A stretch of DNA of 64,000 nucleotides from Cellulomonas sp. Leaf395 (lineage in GTDB: Bacteria; Actinomycetota; Actinomycetes; Actinomycetales; Cellulomonadaceae): positions 550,929 to 614,928 of the forward strand of contig NZ_LMQI01000003.1 in the NCBI RefSeq assembly GCF_001424125.1, written 5' to 3'. Both the position numbers and the translations under genes were made by a program. The notes beneath the pieces were generated by a model, which was given only the letters and a program-made list of their open reading frames with translations, was not told the DNA's origin and made no database searches. Shown one piece after another: positions 63,530 to 64,000 of this stretch (within the stretch, counting starts at the first letter, position 1; every line of letters starts with the position of its first letter).

Positions 63530-64000
63530 TCAGAGCCGAGTCACGATGAGGCCTGCCTCACGTGCGCACGCGAGGAAGTCCTCGAGATGCTCGGGCGGGA
63601 CGAAGGCGTGGTTCCACGCGAGCTCATGGAACCGCAGGTCATCACCGACGACCGCCTCGTACTGACTGAGCCGGACGTCCACGAGCGAGGCGTCGTCGAG
63701 GATCGACCGCAGTGCCGCGAAGTCGGCGTCGGGCAGGATCTCCACGAACGTCACCGGCCGGGTCGCCCGGACGAGGTCGAGCGCTCCGGCCAGCACGTGG
63801 TGCTCGGCGCCCTCGACGTCCACCTTGATCACCGTGACGTGCGGGCTTCCCGCTCTCTGCCAGTAGTCGTCCAGCGTGACGGCCGGGACGGCGACGGGCG
63901 TGCTCCCCGCCCGGAACGACGCGTCGGTGGAGCAGCTGGTCTCAACCGCACCGGACGGTGGCGGCACGAACAGGTCGATCGTCCCGGCGACGTCGGTCAC
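63530..64000 (-). CDS. FkbM-family methyltransferase, C-terminal part
   Basis: The last 157 codons or so of a gene that starts beyond the window's right end. The FkbM hallmark KVDVEGAEHHVLAGALDLV, the preceding SCSTDASF with VPAVTLDDYW, and RPVTFVEI are present. FkbM-type enzymes O-methylate sugars or polyketides using SAM. The GTG at the window edge is probably an internal valine since the SAM-binding loop (normally about 80 residues before this block) is missing. In front of rmlA, it would act on a sugar of the wall polymer. Confidence 0.86.
   Translation of the reverse strand: MTDVAGTIDLFVPPPSGAVETSCSTDASFRAGSTPVAVPAVTLDDYWQRAGSPHVTVIKVDVEGAEHHVLAGALDLVRATRPVTFVEILPDADFAALRSILDDASLVDVRLSQYEAVVGDDLRFHELAWNHAFVPPEHLEDFLACAREAGLIVTRL

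Overview
The window is high-GC chromosomal DNA from an actinobacterium, most likely a Cellulomonas-like member of the Micrococcales. The evidence is the actinobacterial-type HemQ, a WhiB1 gene beside a PdtaS kinase (the Mycobacterium tuberculosis arrangement), LacI-family operators resembling the TGGGAGCGCTCCCA sites of CelR/CebR, many leaderless promoters (TANNNT 6-8 bases before the start codon), and a large wall-polysaccharide locus with no lipid A or LPS core genes. I see no rRNA, tRNA, CRISPR array, insertion sequence or prophage.

Region 1 (1-15.5 kb) is housekeeping and metabolism. It holds the end of hemQ, a META-domain protein, a GNAT acetyltransferase and a flavin monooxygenase. A glutamate dehydrogenase diverges from a fused proline dehydrogenase/P5C dehydrogenase, together giving proline to glutamate to 2-oxoglutarate. 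A LacI-type regulator follows, with a three-gene sugar ABC importer whose promoter carries three regulator-like operators. Then come a DUF2505 protein, the pdtaS-whiB1 pair and a small membrane protein.

Region 2 (15.4-30.7 kb) holds an isolated EssC/EccC-type triple ATPase without visible partners. It also has an ABC exporter (ATPase plus large FtsX-like permease) beside a HisKA_3 kinase/LuxR regulator pair, a separate OmpR regulator/kinase pair, manA, a GtrA-like membrane protein, purK and purE.

Region 3 (30.7-64 kb) is a cell-surface polysaccharide locus of several divergent operons. Two LCP ligases probably attach polymer to peptidoglycan. All four dTDP-L-rhamnose genes are present but scattered (rmlB 33.4, rmlC 48.0, rmlD 57.6, rmlA 62.6 kb), with a probable dTDP-rhamnose 4-epimerase-like enzyme that would give 6-deoxytalose. 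A Wzm/Wzt exporter is encoded with a MycE-like sugar methyltransferase carrying a long coiled coil, resembling the WbdD chain-termination principle, and a peptidoglycan amidase gene lies between wzt and wzm. Seven or more glycosyltransferases surround it. A minus-strand run (flippase, polyprenyl-phosphate glycosyltransferase, DUF2304, DUF2142, lipoprotein, secreted repeat protein, rmlC, rhamnosyltransferase) looks like a second, extracytoplasmic glycosylation route. An OatA-like O-acyltransferase and an FkbM methyltransferase (cut by the window end) complete it.

The most unusual points are the coiled-coil methyltransferase/Wzt pair in a Gram-positive, the amidase inside the exporter operon with two competing hairpins before wzm, the secreted protein built of five two-cysteine repeats, and the isolated EccC-like ATPase. 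All function calls rest on reading motifs by eye; no searches were run.
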